Part shown: positions 17,275-26,734 of the stretch, in pieces | How the letters are laid out: each line of letters begins with the position of its first letter | Numbering within the stretch: position 1 is the first letter of the stretch | Notes under the pieces: generated by a model | Seen by the model: only the letters and a program-made list of their open reading frames with translations | Database searches by the model: none | Told to the model about the DNA's origin: nothing | DNA from: Acidobacteriota bacterium | GTDB lineage: Bacteria; Acidobacteriota; Blastocatellia; Pyrinomonadales; Pyrinomonadaceae | NCBI GenBank assembly: GCA_020200135.1 | Contig: JAIVJI010000007.1 | Coordinates: 2,586-66,585, forward strand | DNA: 64,000 nucleotides | Reading direction: 5' to 3' | Program-made: the position numbers and the translations under genes

Positions 17275-18054
17275 TCAGACTTCGAGCGGCGAGTCCTCGA
17301 AGGGCAGGTCGGGCTGCATCGGCTCATCCCTGTGCGCGACGTAGGCGCGCAGCACGAGCGAGAGGAGGACGAAGGCGACGACGATCCAGAAGAGCGCCCA
17401 GAAGACCGACGGCACGCCCGTCGCCGCCGCCATGTTCGCCGCGTCGGTGTGCGCGTCGGTGAAGGCCGAGGCGAAGAGCACGTTGCGCAGGTCGAAGACG
17501 GCGTTCAGGACGCACTGCACGGCGATGAACGAGACGAGGAACGTCGCCGCGCGCGGGTTGAGATACTTCGCGGCGGCGAACAGTCCCAGGGGCAGCGCCA
17601 CCCCCGCGAGGAGCGTGAAGAAGCCCGGCAGCGTCAGGTTCCACAGCGGCGCGAAGAGGCCGAAGGTGACGGCCAGCAAAAAGATGAGCGCGGCCGACCC
17701 TAGAAGCACCACGCGCGCCTTGACCCGCACCCGCACCAGCCAGAGCAGCAGCGCGCCGAACGTCATCGCGCCCAGGTAGCCGGCGCTGGAGATGAACAGC
17801 TTCGAGAAGAGGCCGCCGTCGGTCGAGTAGACCAGGCCGCTCCCGTCGGCCGCGACCGTCAGGCTGTGGACGGAGTTGCCCGTGACGAAGGCGGCCAGCG
17901 CGTGCCCGCCCTCGTGGATGAAGGTGACGAAGATGCGGAACGGGTAGGCCAGAAACTCCGCGTAGGGGATGAACCAGAGGCAGAGGCTGAGGGCCGTCGC
18001 GAGCAGGAGCGTCGTGACCTGCGGGCGCGCGTCGCGTGCGATTTGAAATTTCAT
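17275..18054 (-). CDS. M50-family-like membrane metallopeptidase
   Basis: 259 residues and about six hydrophobic segments. The motif FIHEGGHALAAFVTG contains HExxH inside a membrane-proximal helix, as in M50B-type site-2-protease relatives. The second M50 motif (NxxPxxxxDG) is not obvious, so activity is not assured; the C-terminal half has only DLRNVLFAS. The ATG at 18054 has CCGGAG 9 nt upstream; an in-frame GTG 12 codons earlier is a weaker start. Probably the first gene of a two-gene unit with the small protein downstream. Confidence 0.8.
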   Translation of the reverse strand: MKFQIARDARPQVTTLLLATALSLCLWFIPYAEFLAYPFRIFVTFIHEGGHALAAFVTGNSVHSLTVAADGSGLVYSTDGGLFSKLFISSAGYLGAMTFGALLLWLVRVRVKARVVLLGSAALIFLLAVTFGLFAPLWNLTLPGFFTLLAGVALPLGLFAAAKYLNPRAATFLVSFIAVQCVLNAVFDLRNVLFASAFTDAHTDAANMAAATGVPSVFWALFWIVVAFVLLSLVLRAYVAHRDEPMQPDLPFEDSPLEV

Positions 18055-18171
18055 CTGTAAGTCTCCGGTGCGGGCGTCTTTCGAGTTCACCCCAACTGAT
18101 ACGCCATTCTAACCGGAAGCGTTCGCGGAAAGAAAGGCCGCCGCGCCCCGTGCGGGCGTGGGCGGCGCGCC

Positions 18172-21100
18172 TCACTCCGCGTCGGAGACGAGGACGACCC
18201 CGCTCGACGAGCTGATGCGCGACAGCACGAGCCGCCGGCCGTCCGCCGTCAGGTCGAAGCCGTCTATCTGCTCCGACTCGAAGGCCGTGAGGGTGAAGGG
18301 GCGCGCGCCGTCGAGCGGCAGGCAGACGATGTTCGAGACGCCCCCGCGCGTGTCAATGTGGCAGACGGCGCGGCCGTCCGCCGTCCAGCGGAGCACGCGG
18401 ACGGGCGAGCCGACGACGTCGAAAGTCTTGAGCGGGCCCGCGCCGCCCTCCGCGGGGAAGACGGCGATGCCCCACTGCGCACCCGTCGCGGACGCGCGGT
18501 AGTTGTAGGCGACCAGCCTCCCGTCGGGCGAGATGACGGGCGCGGTCGCGCCGGCGCCTTCGGGGAGCGGCACGCGCACGGGCGTGCCGCCTTCGAGCGG
18601 AATCCTTGAGACGCTGGCCGCCCCGCTCTTGTAGCAGAAGGCCCAGCGCGAGTCGGGCGAGACACTGGGGAGGGCGCATTCGCGCGCGAGCAGCCCCGCG
18701 CCCGACCCGTCGAGGTTCATGCGCCAGACACCGTAGTCCCCGCCCCCGCCACGCACGGAGGAGTAGACGACGTAGCGCCCGTCGGGCGAGACGTCGGGGT
18801 ACATGTCCGTGCTCGCCCCGTCGGACAACTGGCGCTGCCCCGTCCCGTCGGCGTTCATGACCCAGATGGCGTCGCCGCCGCCGGCCAGCGAGTGGAAGAC
18901 GACGCGCCCGTCGGGCGCCCACGCCAGTCCCTTCTGCCCGTCGTAGCGCCCCGCCCCGTGCGTGAGCCGCGCGGGGGGCGGCGTGGTCGTCGCCGCCGCG
19001 CCCGCCCCGGCCGCCGGCGCCGTCCAGATGTTCTGCACGACGTTGAACTGGACGGTGGCGAGCGTGGAGGAGTCGGCCGAGAGGCTGACGCTCGTGTAGG
19101 TGCTCACGTCGTTGGTGATGCGCTGCGGCTCGCCCACCGGGAAGGGGAGCCGCCAGAGCTGGAACATCTCGCCGCGCTCGGCCGCGGCCACGACGAGCGC
19201 GGACGAGTCGCCCGTCCACGCGAAGCCGCCGACCCCCTTCCACTCCCGCCCGCTGACCCGCCCGACCGCGCCGCCCTCGGCGCCCACGGCCATGAAGACC
19301 TTCGCGCCGACGAAGGTGCCCTGGACGAAGGCGATGGTCTGGCCGTCGGGCGACCACGCCGCGCCGGAGATGAACTCGGGCAGCTCGCGCCGGTAGAGGA
19401 CGCGCTCGCCCGAGCCGTCGTGGTTGGTGACGACGAGCGAGCGGTGGAGCCCCGCGTCGAGGCGTATGAAGGCGAGCCGCCGCCCGTCGGGCGCGAGCGC
19501 GAAGTTGTTGCCCGTGTCCTGGAGGCTGACGTTCCCGACGAGTTTCGTCTCGCCGCCGCCGAGCTTCGTCACGCGGTAGAGCGTGGCGAGGTGCCCCCGC
19601 AGAGGCGCTTTGAGGTAGTAGACGAATTTGCCGTCGGGCGAGAAGAGGGGCGCGCTCAGCCGCTCGCCGGGTTCGCCCGCGGGGACGATCTGCACGCTGC
19701 TGACTTCCGAGGTCTGGCGCAGCCAGAGGCTCTGGCGGCCCGCCTCGCTCTTGACGTAGGCGACGAACTCGCCGTCGGGCGAGACGGCCACGTCGACGGC
19801 CTGCCCCGTGTCGGCCAACTGCCTGACGCTCATCTTCTGGAACGGAGTCCGCGCCGGGGCCTCGCCGCGCAGGAGCCTGTAGAGGCCGTAGCCCCCGGCG
19901 GCGAGCACGCACGCGAGCAGGGCGAGCCCCAGCAGGAAGCCGCGCCCGTGCCGCCGCAGCTCGCCGAGGATGACCTCGGCGCTCGAAGTCCGTCCCGCCG
20001 AACGCCCGGTCTGAGCAGACAGGCCGGGCGGCGCGGACTGTGTCGTCGGCGGACGTGCGGGCTCGTCGCCGGTCGCGGGCGTCGAGTCCCCGGCCGGGAG
20101 CGCCGCCGTCGCCGCCCCGACCGTCGCGCCCGCGCCCGAGCGCGAGGCCGCGTCCTCGAACTCCAGCCGCTGCTTCAGCCGCCGGAGGTCGGTCAAAAGC
20201 TCCTTCGCCGTCTGGTAGCGCCCCTCACCGTCCTTCGTCAAAGCCTTGGCGACTATCCATTCGAGCGACTCGGGCGCGCCCGGCAGGTAGCGCGAGAGCG
20301 GCGCGGGCTCCTTGCCGACGACGGCGGCGAGCACGTCGGTCGGCGACTCGCCGCGGAAGGGCGCGCGCCCCGCGAGCATCTCGTAGAGCACGACGCCGAG
20401 CGACCAGACGTCCGTGCGCCCGTCCACCTCGCGGCCGCGCGCCTGCTCGGGGCTCATGTAGGCGACCGTGCCCATGACGACGCCCGGGTCGGTGCGGAGC
20501 GCCGCCAGCGTCCGGGCCTCCGAAGGCTCGGCCCCCGCCTCCTCGCCCAGCTTGGCGAGGCCGAAGTCGAGCACCTTGACGAAGCCGTCGGGGCGGAGCA
20601 TGACGTTCTCGGGCTTGACGTCGCGGTGGACGACGCCCTCGGCGTGCGCGGCCGAGAGCGCGGCCGCGATCTGCGCGGCCACGTCGAGCGCCTCGGCCGG
20701 CGCGAGCGCCCCGCGCGCCAGGCGCTCGCGCAAGGTCTCGCCCTCGATGTACTCCGAGGCGATGACGTTCACGCCGTTCGTCTGCTCGATGTCGTAGACG
20801 GTGACGATGTTCGGGTGGTTGAGCCGGAGGACGGCGCGCGCCTCCTGCTGGAACCGCCGGACGCGCGCCTCGTCGCCCGCGAAGTGTTCGGGCAGGAGCT
20901 TGAGCGCGACCTTGCGCCCGGTGCGCTCGTGGACGGCGAGGTGTACCTCGCCCATCCCGCCCGCGCCGAGGCGCGAGACGACGCGGTAGGAGCCGACCGT
21001 CCGGCCCGCCAGAGACTCCGCGCGCTCGCGCTCGGCCGCGAGCAGCCGCGCCGCCTCCTCGACCGCCGGCGCGCCGAGCGTCCCGCCGCGACCGTCGTGC

Positions 21101-21240
21101 GCGACGAGCGACAGGACTTCCGCGCGCAGCGCCTCGTCCTCGCCGCACGCGCGCTCGATAAAAGCCGCGCGCTCGCCCGCCGGCACTTCGAGCGCGGACT
21201 TGAAGATCGTGTCTATCTGTCGCCAGCGTTCGGGGCCCAT
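18172..21240 (-). CDS. Ser/Thr protein kinase with TolB/PD40-type beta-propeller sensor
   Basis: 1022 residues. A cytoplasmic N-terminal segment (MGPERWRQIDTIF) precedes a Hanks-type kinase: glycine loop LGAGGMGEVH, lysine in VALKLLPEH, catalytic loop VVHRDVKPENV, DFG in VLDFGLAKLG, and MSPEQARG in the activation segment. A Pro/Thr/Ser-rich juxtamembrane region leads to one transmembrane helix (FLLGLALLACVLAAGGYGLY, about 433-455). The exterior holds repeated PD40 blades such as VSPDGEFVAYV, FSPDGKFVYYL and VSPDGRYVVYS. This is a common acidobacterial sensor-kinase plan. It lies just downstream of the ECF sigma gene. A hairpin repeat ends 3 nt before the ATG and no Shine-Dalgarno is visible. 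Confidence 0.94.
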   Translation of the reverse strand: MGPERWRQIDTIFKSALEVPAGERAAFIERACGEDEALRAEVLSLVAHDGRGGTLGAPAVEEAARLLAAERERAESLAGRTVGSYRVVSRLGAGGMGEVHLAVHERTGRKVALKLLPEHFAGDEARVRRFQQEARAVLRLNHPNIVTVYDIEQTNGVNVIASEYIEGETLRERLARGALAPAEALDVAAQIAAALSAAHAEGVVHRDVKPENVMLRPDGFVKVLDFGLAKLGEEAGAEPSEARTLAALRTDPGVVMGTVAYMSPEQARGREVDGRTDVWSLGVVLYEMLAGRAPFRGESPTDVLAAVVGKEPAPLSRYLPGAPESLEWIVAKALTKDGEGRYQTAKELLTDLRRLKQRLEFEDAASRSGAGATVGAATAALPAGDSTPATGDEPARPPTTQSAPPGLSAQTGRSAGRTSSAEVILGELRRHGRGFLLGLALLACVLAAGGYGLYRLLRGEAPARTPFQKMSVRQLADTGQAVDVAVSPDGEFVAYVKSEAGRQSLWLRQTSEVSSVQIVPAGEPGERLSAPLFSPDGKFVYYLKAPLRGHLATLYRVTKLGGGETKLVGNVSLQDTGNNFALAPDGRRLAFIRLDAGLHRSLVVTNHDGSGERVLYRRELPEFISGAAWSPDGQTIAFVQGTFVGAKVFMAVGAEGGAVGRVSGREWKGVGGFAWTGDSSALVVAAAERGEMFQLWRLPFPVGEPQRITNDVSTYTSVSLSADSSTLATVQFNVVQNIWTAPAAGAGAAATTTPPPARLTHGAGRYDGQKGLAWAPDGRVVFHSLAGGGDAIWVMNADGTGQRQLSDGASTDMYPDVSPDGRYVVYSSVRGGGGDYGVWRMNLDGSGAGLLARECALPSVSPDSRWAFCYKSGAASVSRIPLEGGTPVRVPLPEGAGATAPVISPDGRLVAYNYRASATGAQWGIAVFPAEGGAGPLKTFDVVGSPVRVLRWTADGRAVCHIDTRGGVSNIVCLPLDGARPFTLTAFESEQIDGFDLTADGRRLVLSRISSSSGVVLVSDAE

Positions 21241-21242
21241 TA

Positions 21243-21345
21243 GAAGAGTCCGGAGTCCGGAGTCCGGAGTCTGAAGTCAAAGGCAAGGAGCATGAAAGCC
21301 ATGCCGTCTTGACTCCGGACCCCGGACTCCAGACTCCAGGCTCTT
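21243..21345. repeat. 7-nt-unit inverted repeat between sigma factor and kinase genes
   Basis: The left arm (21243-21280) is a tandem of AGTCCGG heptamers ending AGTCTGAAGTC. The right arm (21309-21345) is the matching complement (TTGACTCCGGACCCCGG and on). The stem-loop overlaps the sigma stop codon and ends immediately upstream of the kinase start. The same vocabulary recurs at 56833-56953. Confidence 0.75.
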
Positions 21346-21919
21346 ATTTCCTTTCCATCTCTCTGAGGAGGAAGGCGCGTGCGCGGCGCCACTCGCGGCC
21401 GACGGTGTCGGGCGAGACCTTGAGCACTTCGGCCGCCTCCTCGGCCGAGAGCCCGCCGAAGTAGCGCATCTCGACGACGCGCGCCTTGCGCGGGTCAACC
21501 TTCTCCAGCTCGGCCAGCGCCTCGTCGAGCGCGACCAGCTCTTCGGCGCGCTCGTCCGAGAGCAGCGCGGCCTCGACGAGCGGGAGCGGGCGCGCGCCGC
21601 CGCCGCGCTTCTCGTAGCGGCGCGAGCGCGCGTGGTCGATGAGGATGCGGCGCATCGTCTGCGCGGCGATGGCGAAGAAGTGCGCGCGGTTCTGCCAGCG
21701 CACGCGCGTCTGGTCGCAGAGCTTGAGGTAGGCCTCGTTGACGAGCGCGGAGGTCTGGAGCGTGTGGCCGGGGCGCTCGCGGCTCATGTAGTGGTGCGCG
21801 AGCCGGCGCAGCTCGCGCTCGACGAGCGGGAGCAGGCGGTCGAGCGCCTCGCGGTCGCCGTCGCTCCACGCGGCGAGCAGGTCGGTCATGTGCTGCGGAG
21901 AAGGGGTCGAGGAAGTCAT
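21344..21919 (-). CDS. ECF-family RNA polymerase sigma factor (Sig-70_X6 type)
   Basis: 191 residues from the ATG at 21919. Region 2 is seen in [25 protein letters not shown] and [16 protein letters not shown], and region 4 in [15 protein letters not shown] and [12 protein letters not shown]. The arrangement (short leader, [26 protein letters not shown]) fits the acidobacterial/planctomycete ECF group usually paired with PD40 kinases, and the kinase gene is next. Alternative starts exist 10 codons downstream and 30 upstream; none has a good ribosome site. The likely regulator is the neighbouring kinase, by inference. Confidence 0.92.
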   Translation of the reverse strand: MTSSTPSPQHMTDLLAAWSDGDREALDRLLPLVERELRRLAHHYMSRERPGHTLQTSALVNEAYLKLCDQTRVRWQNRAHFFAIAAQTMRRILIDHARSRRYEKRGGGARPLPLVEAALLSDERAEELVALDEALAELEKVDPRKARVVEMRYFGGLSAEEAAEVLKVSPDTVGREWRRARAFLLREMERK

Positions 21920-22192
21920 CGGAGGAGACCCAGAAGCCTTTCGGGCGGGCCCGCGCACGCACGCGATTCCCGGGACGGAAAAACGGACGGATTGTAGCAC
22001 TTTTCCCACGCGCCCCGGCCAGGAAATGCCGGGGCGCTCCCGCGCGGAAAAAATATTTCACGCGCCCCTGCCGGATTCCGCCGCGCGGCCCCGCGTAAAT
22101 GGACGGACACGGAAATGTAAGGGCGGGGGACGAAGCTCAGAAGGCATTCGCTTCACCCCTCGCCCCTCACACACAGTCACAGGAGGACTGCC

Positions 22193-23845
22193 ATGAAGGT
22201 TAAAAATCTTGCTCTCTACCTCGCCGCCACACTCGCCTGCGCCCTCGCCTCCGCCGGGGCGCTCGCGCAGTCCGTGTCGGTCTTCACGGGCGGGCTCAAA
22301 GGCCCGACGAGAATCGTCATGACCTCGAAGGGCAACCTGCTCGTCGCGGAGTCGGGCGACGCCCCGAACGCCGGCCGCCTCTCGGTCATCGACCGCCAGA
22401 CCCGCGCGCGCCGCACCATCCTCGACGGCCTGCCCGCGGGGCCGAGCGCCGAGGGCGGCATCTCCGGCCCGTCCGGGCTCGCCGTGCAGGGTCGCACCGT
22501 CTACGTCGTCATCGGCGCGGGCGACGCCGTGCAGGCCGGCCCCGCGCCCGGCACGGAGAAGGCCAACCCGAACCCTTCGTCCCCGCTGCTCAGCTCGCTG
22601 CTGGCCGTGCGCGTCCCCGCCAACGTCGAGGAGATGACCGCCGGCTTCAGGCTCACGGCGGCGGACCACGCGGCGCTCAAGGGCGGCGAGCGGCTGACGC
22701 TCTCGAACGGCGCGGGCGACCGTTTGACCGTCGAGCTGGTCGCCGACTTCCCGGACTACACCCCGAACCCGCGCCCCGACTTCGCCGACAACGTGCGCGT
22801 CTCCAACCCGTTCGGCGTCGCCGTCAACGGGAACGTGGTCTACGTCGTGGACGCGAGCCAGAACATCCTCCGCGTGGTCGGCGCTGACACGGGCGCGGTC
22901 GCGACGCTCACGACCTTCGCGCAGTACGACAACCCGCTGCCGTTCGGCCCGCGGAAGATAGACGCCGTCCCCGACTCGGTCAGGCTCTTCGGCGACCGCC
23001 TGCTCGTCACGACGCTGACGGGGTTCCCGTTCCCCTCGGGCGTCGCGCAGGTCAGACAGGTCAACCTCGTCACGGGCGAGCAGTCGGCGCTCATCAACGG
23101 GCTGACGACGGCCATCGACGTGCTCGCGGTGCGCACCCCGCCCGCGCACGGCGACGGCCAGCCCCCGCTCGCCTCCGAAGACGTGCGCAAGAGGGTCGGG
23201 GAGGGGCGCGTGACTGCGTTCGAAGACCGCGAGAACTACTTCGTCCTGCGCATCAGCGACAGCATGTTGCAGAACGCGCCCGGCCGGCTGCTGCTCTACG
23301 ACACGCCGACCGGGGGGGGCGTCACGCTGGCCGCGCCGCTCATCGGGCCGACCGGACTCGCGCGCGACCCCAAGAGCGGCGACATCTTCATCACGAGCAT
23401 CTTCACGGGGCTCGTCTACCGCGTCGCCTTCGCGCGCGAGCTGGTGCGCCGGCACTACCTCGACTTCCTCGGCCGCGAGCCGGAGCAGGCGGGCTGGGAC
23501 CACTGGGCCGGCGAGATAGAGAAGTGCGGGACGGACGCGGCCTGCGCCGACCGCAAGGGCGTGGACGTCTCGCGCGCCTTCTACTACTCGGCGGAGTTCA
23601 TCGGCCTCCGCCCCGAGCTGGCCGAGCAGTCGCGCGGCACGGCCGCCTACAACCGCGAGTTCGTGCGACAGGGCTACTACGCGTACCTCGGCCGCACCTG
23701 CGACCCGGAGGTCTGCGACGCCCCGGGCTTCAACTTCTGGGTGGACAAGCTCAACGCGCGCTTGCCCTCGGCGGACGCCGACTACAACGAGATGATACGG
23801 GCCTTCCTCGTCTCGGCCGAGTACCGCGCGCGCTTCGGCCTCTGA
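22193..23845 (+). CDS. secreted ScyD/NHL-like beta-propeller protein with DUF4214 domain
   Basis: 550 residues with a clear signal peptide (LALYLAATLACALASAGALAQ). Residues about 30-430 form propeller-like repeats (GLKGPTRIVMTSKGNLLVAE, SGPSGLAVQGRTVYVV, NPFGVAVNGNVVYVVD, IDVLAVRTPP) similar to ScyD/ScyE-type proteins. The C-terminus (about 435-550) is a DUF4214 repeat pair: VRRHYLDFLGREPEQAGWDHW and VRQGYYAYLGRTCDPE, then MIRAFLVSAEYRARFG. DUF4214 is common in secreted and S-layer-associated proteins. AGGAGG lies 8 nt before the ATG. Confidence 0.88.
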   Translation: MKVKNLALYLAATLACALASAGALAQSVSVFTGGLKGPTRIVMTSKGNLLVAESGDAPNAGRLSVIDRQTRARRTILDGLPAGPSAEGGISGPSGLAVQGRTVYVVIGAGDAVQAGPAPGTEKANPNPSSPLLSSLLAVRVPANVEEMTAGFRLTAADHAALKGGERLTLSNGAGDRLTVELVADFPDYTPNPRPDFADNVRVSNPFGVAVNGNVVYVVDASQNILRVVGADTGAVATLTTFAQYDNPLPFGPRKIDAVPDSVRLFGDRLLVTTLTGFPFPSGVAQVRQVNLVTGEQSALINGLTTAIDVLAVRTPPAHGDGQPPLASEDVRKRVGEGRVTAFEDRENYFVLRISDSMLQNAPGRLLLYDTPTGGGVTLAAPLIGPTGLARDPKSGDIFITSIFTGLVYRVAFARELVRRHYLDFLGREPEQAGWDHWAGEIEKCGTDAACADRKGVDVSRAFYYSAEFIGLRPELAEQSRGTAAYNREFVRQGYYAYLGRTCDPEVCDAPGFNFWVDKLNARLPSADADYNEMIRAFLVSAEYRARFGL

Positions 23846-23923
23846 GGCGCGCACGCTCCCGGCTCACACCCGAACCTTTACCCGCGCCGCACGAGGCGCG
23901 CGAACGCAAAGGAGACCACGGAC

Positions 23924-24964
23924 ATGAAAGCGACAACTCTCATCACTGCTTTCGACTTCACGCATGCCCCTCCGAGGCGGCTTCTGATCGCGTGCTTTCT
24001 GGTAGCCGCCGCGGCGTGCGGCGCGTTCTCCACTCGCGCGCGCATCGGGGCGTCGGGCCCCGAGCCGCCGCGCGCGCTGACGGCTGCGGCCTTCCAGACG
24101 CCGACGCCCACGCCGCTCCCGACGGCGACGTGGCGCCAGCCGACAAAACCCAACACGACCTACGTCTGCGACTGGAAGCGGCCGGGCGCGAGCGGCATGG
24201 CGCGGCTGTCGTTCGAGTACACGCGGCAGACGCCGGGCAACGGCTGGATAGGGAAGCTGAACACCACTTACCCCGACGGTAAACGGCGCGAGGACAAGAC
24301 GCAGTTCTTTGCGCCGAAGGTCGCCCCGCGCCTCGGCACGGAGTGGAGCTTCCAGACCACCGATGGGAAGATCAGGTGCAAGTTCGGCGTCTCGCGCCTC
24401 GGCTCGGAGGTCAAGTTCACGGGGTGCAGCAACGGCGTCGAGCAGTACTGCGTGGACGAGAGGGTGATTACAACCTTCGAGGGACTGCCCGACGCGGGCT
24501 GCGCGGAGTGCAGGGCGGGCAACGTCTTCGACAAGATGTCGTGCCTCGCGCGCTGCTTCAGTCGCGGCGGCAGCGGCGGCCTGAACTCCGGCCTCTGCGA
24601 GGGCGCGCCGGTTCAGTGTGCGTCCCTTTACTTCGCGCGGAACGTTCTCGTCATCGGCTGGCAGGACAGGTTCACGCGCGCCGGGCTGTCGGATTTGCAC
24701 CAGGGCTGGGTCGACTTCGTCAACGGCGCGCTCGGCCGTTGCGACTCGAACGCGCTCCTCTGCCCGGCGGGCACGAGCTGCGGCTCGCGCGGCGATTGCG
24801 AGCTGCGCTGCCGCGACTACGGCGGCGGCGTCACCGACGAGTGCCCGACCGGCTTCACGTGCGGCGGGCGCGGGACGTGCCAGAAGAAGTGTACCTCCAG
24901 CGCGACGTGCCCCGACGGCTCCTTCTGCGGCGCCGGCGGGACCTGCGAGAAGCGCAGCAACTGA
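23924..24964 (+). CDS. secreted cysteine-rich protein
   Basis: 346 residues. An N-terminal hydrophobic segment (LLIACFLVAAAACGAF) looks like a signal or lipoprotein leader. The central part is a beta-rich domain (TYVCDWKRPG, LSFEYTRQTPGNGWIG). From about residue 185 cysteines are dense, and the last 70 residues hold repeated modules of the type CPAGTSCGSRGDCELRC, CPTGFTCGGRGTCQKKC and CPDGSFCGAGGTCEK, resembling disulfide-rich extracellular modules. A GGAGACC site precedes the ATG. Function unknown; an extracellular, disulfide-stabilised role is inferred. It ends at a convergent hairpin shared with moaC. Confidence 0.78.
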   Translation: MKATTLITAFDFTHAPPRRLLIACFLVAAAACGAFSTRARIGASGPEPPRALTAAAFQTPTPTPLPTATWRQPTKPNTTYVCDWKRPGASGMARLSFEYTRQTPGNGWIGKLNTTYPDGKRREDKTQFFAPKVAPRLGTEWSFQTTDGKIRCKFGVSRLGSEVKFTGCSNGVEQYCVDERVITTFEGLPDAGCAECRAGNVFDKMSCLARCFSRGGSGGLNSGLCEGAPVQCASLYFARNVLVIGWQDRFTRAGLSDLHQGWVDFVNGALGRCDSNALLCPAGTSCGSRGDCELRCRDYGGGVTDECPTGFTCGGRGTCQKKCTSSATCPDGSFCGAGGTCEKRSN

Positions 24965-24976
24965 CGCGCGTCAATC

Positions 24977-25015
24977 GCGCGAGGGGCGCGGCCTTGAAAG
25001 CCGCGCCCCTCGCGC
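24977..25015. terminator. bidirectional hairpin between convergent genes
   Basis: Perfect 16-bp arms (GCGCGAGGGGCGCGGC at 24977-24992 and its complement at 25000-25015) with a 7-nt loop. It lies between the convergent secreted-protein and moaC stops. There is no T-tract. Confidence 0.75.
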
Positions 25016-25019
25016 CCCT

Positions 25020-25496
25020 TCATTTGACGACGCGCGCCCAGTCGCCCGACTTGCCGCCGGTCTTCTCTTCGAGTCTGACTTCCGTGATGGTCATGCCCTT
25101 CTCGACGGCCTTGCACATGTCGTAGACGGTGAGCGCGGCGACCGCGGCGGCCGTCAGCGCCTCCATCTCGACGCCGGTCTGCGCGGTCGTGGCGGCCTCG
25201 GCCTCGATGTGGACGCCGTCGTCGCGCAGCTCCGCGCGCACGTCGGCGTGCGTGAGCGGGAGCGGGTGGCAGAGCGGGATGAGTTCGGCCGTGCGCTTGG
25301 CGGCCATGATGCCGGCGACGCGCGCCACCTCCAGCGGGTCGCCCTTCGGCGTGCGGCCCGCGCGCACCGCCTCGACCGTCTCGGGCGACATCAGCACGCG
25401 CGCCGACGCCACGGCGCGCCGCGCCGCCGGCGCCTTCGCGCTCGTGTCCACCATCACGACGCGACCCTCTTCGTCCAGGTGTGACAGCTCGCTCAT
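25020..25496 (-). CDS. moaC: cyclic pyranopterin monophosphate synthase
   Basis: 158 residues, the usual MoaC length. MoaC converts 3',8-cH2GTP to cyclic pyranopterin monophosphate in molybdenum-cofactor synthesis. Family motifs: N-terminal [59 protein letters not shown] and C-terminal KTGGKSGDW. It sits 17 bp after moeA on the same strand, so the pair is co-transcribed. No moaA lies in the window. The ribosome site is poor, and coupling to moeA may help. Confidence 0.96.
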   Translation of the reverse strand: MSELSHLDEEGRVVMVDTSAKAPAARRAVASARVLMSPETVEAVRAGRTPKGDPLEVARVAGIMAAKRTAELIPLCHPLPLTHADVRAELRDDGVHIEAEAATTAQTGVEMEALTAAAVAALTVYDMCKAVEKGMTITEVRLEEKTGGKSGDWARVVK

Positions 25497-25513
25497 GGAG
25501 TTTATTAAACCAC

Positions 25514-26734
25514 TCAGCCGGGGAGTCTGACGACCCTGACGACGGCGCCCGCCTCAAGCCTCTCGCCGGCGGGGACGACGACGAGCGCCGTGGCGCGCGC
25601 GAAGGCGACGAAGTCCGACGAGCCTCCCCACTTCAGGGGCTCCGCGAGCAGGCGACCCTCGGCGTCCGTCGAGAGCGCGGCCGGCAGGTAGCTCTCGCGC
25701 CCGGCCGCGCCTTTAACCGGGCGCGAGAGCACCGCACGTTCTTCCAGAGGCGCGGCGTCGAGCGCGCCCTGCATCCGCAGCAGCGCCGTGCGCGCGAAGA
25801 GGTTGAAGGTGACGCTCACAGAGACGGGGTTGCCCGGCAGCCCGAAGACGAGCGCCCCGCCGGGCAGGCGCGCGAAGACGGTCGGCTTGCCCGGCCTGAG
25901 CGCGACGCGCTCGAAGAAGACCTCGGAGCCGAGCGCGCGGAGCGCCGCCTTCGTGAAGTCGTAGCGACCCATCGAGACGCCGCCCGAGAGCACGAGCACG
26001 TCGGCGCGCGCCGCCGCCCCCTCCATCTCGCGCCGCAGCAGCTCCGGGTCGTCGCCCGCGAAGGGCAGGCGCTCGACCACGGCGCCCGCCAGCCGCGCGT
26101 AGGCCGCGAGCGAGTAGCTGTTCGAGTCTCTTATCTGGTCTGCGCCCGGCTTCTCGCCGACCGGCACCAGCTCCGTCCCGGTCGCCAGCACGGCCACGCG
26201 CGGCCGCCGGCTCACCGGCACCGACGCGTAGCCGAAGGACGCGAGCACCGCCGCGCGCGCGGCCGTCACGACCTCGCCGGCTTCGAGCACGCGCTCGCCC
26301 GCCCGTATCTCGCTCGCGCGCGGGACGTAGAACTGACCCGGCTCGGTCGCGCGTTCGACCTCGACGAGCGCGCCGTCTTCCGTCTCGCGCGTCACCTCGA
26401 CCTGCTGCACCGAGTCGGCGCCCTCCGGGAGCGGCGCGCCCGTCATGATCCTCACGGCCTCGCCCGCGCCCACAGTCCCGCGCCACCCGCTCCCGGCCGC
26501 CGCCTCGCCCACCAGTCGCAGACGCGCGGGCGTCTCGCGCAAGTCCTCCGAGCGCACGGCGTAGCCGTCCATCTGCGCGCGGTCGAAAGGCGGCAGGTCG
26601 GTGTCCGCGAAAACGTCCGACGCCAGCACGCGCCCCACCGCCTCGTCGAGCGGCACGCGCTCCGAGCCCAGCGCCCCCGCCTTCTCGACGACGACGCGGA
26701 GGGCCTCTGTGACGGGAATCATTTCAGACATCAT
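25514..26734 (-). CDS. moeA: molybdopterin molybdenumtransferase
   Basis: 406 residues. MoeA inserts molybdate into adenylylated molybdopterin. Motifs: [66 protein letters not shown] and GLPGNPVSV, in family order (MoeA N, MoCF-binding, MoeA C). The ATG directly follows the TGA of the upstream nucleotidyltransferase gene, with a second Met one codon on. The order is nucleotidyltransferase, moeA, moaC. No Moco riboswitch signature was recognised upstream. Confidence 0.95.
   Translation of the reverse strand: MMSEMIPVTEALRVVVEKAGALGSERVPLDEAVGRVLASDVFADTDLPPFDRAQMDGYAVRSEDLRETPARLRLVGEAAAGSGWRGTVGAGEAVRIMTGAPLPEGADSVQQVEVTRETEDGALVEVERATEPGQFYVPRASEIRAGERVLEAGEVVTAARAAVLASFGYASVPVSRRPRVAVLATGTELVPVGEKPGADQIRDSNSYSLAAYARLAGAVVERLPFAGDDPELLRREMEGAAARADVLVLSGGVSMGRYDFTKAALRALGSEVFFERVALRPGKPTVFARLPGGALVFGLPGNPVSVSVTFNLFARTALLRMQGALDAAPLEERAVLSRPVKGAAGRESYLPAALSTDAEGRLLAEPLKWGGSSDFVAFARATALVVVPAGERLEAGAVVRVVRLPG

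Noticed and set aside
18892..21243. Long open frame antisense to the Ser/Thr kinase
   Set aside because: The minus-strand frame carries all kinase and PD40 motifs; the plus-strand frame shows only shadow composition.
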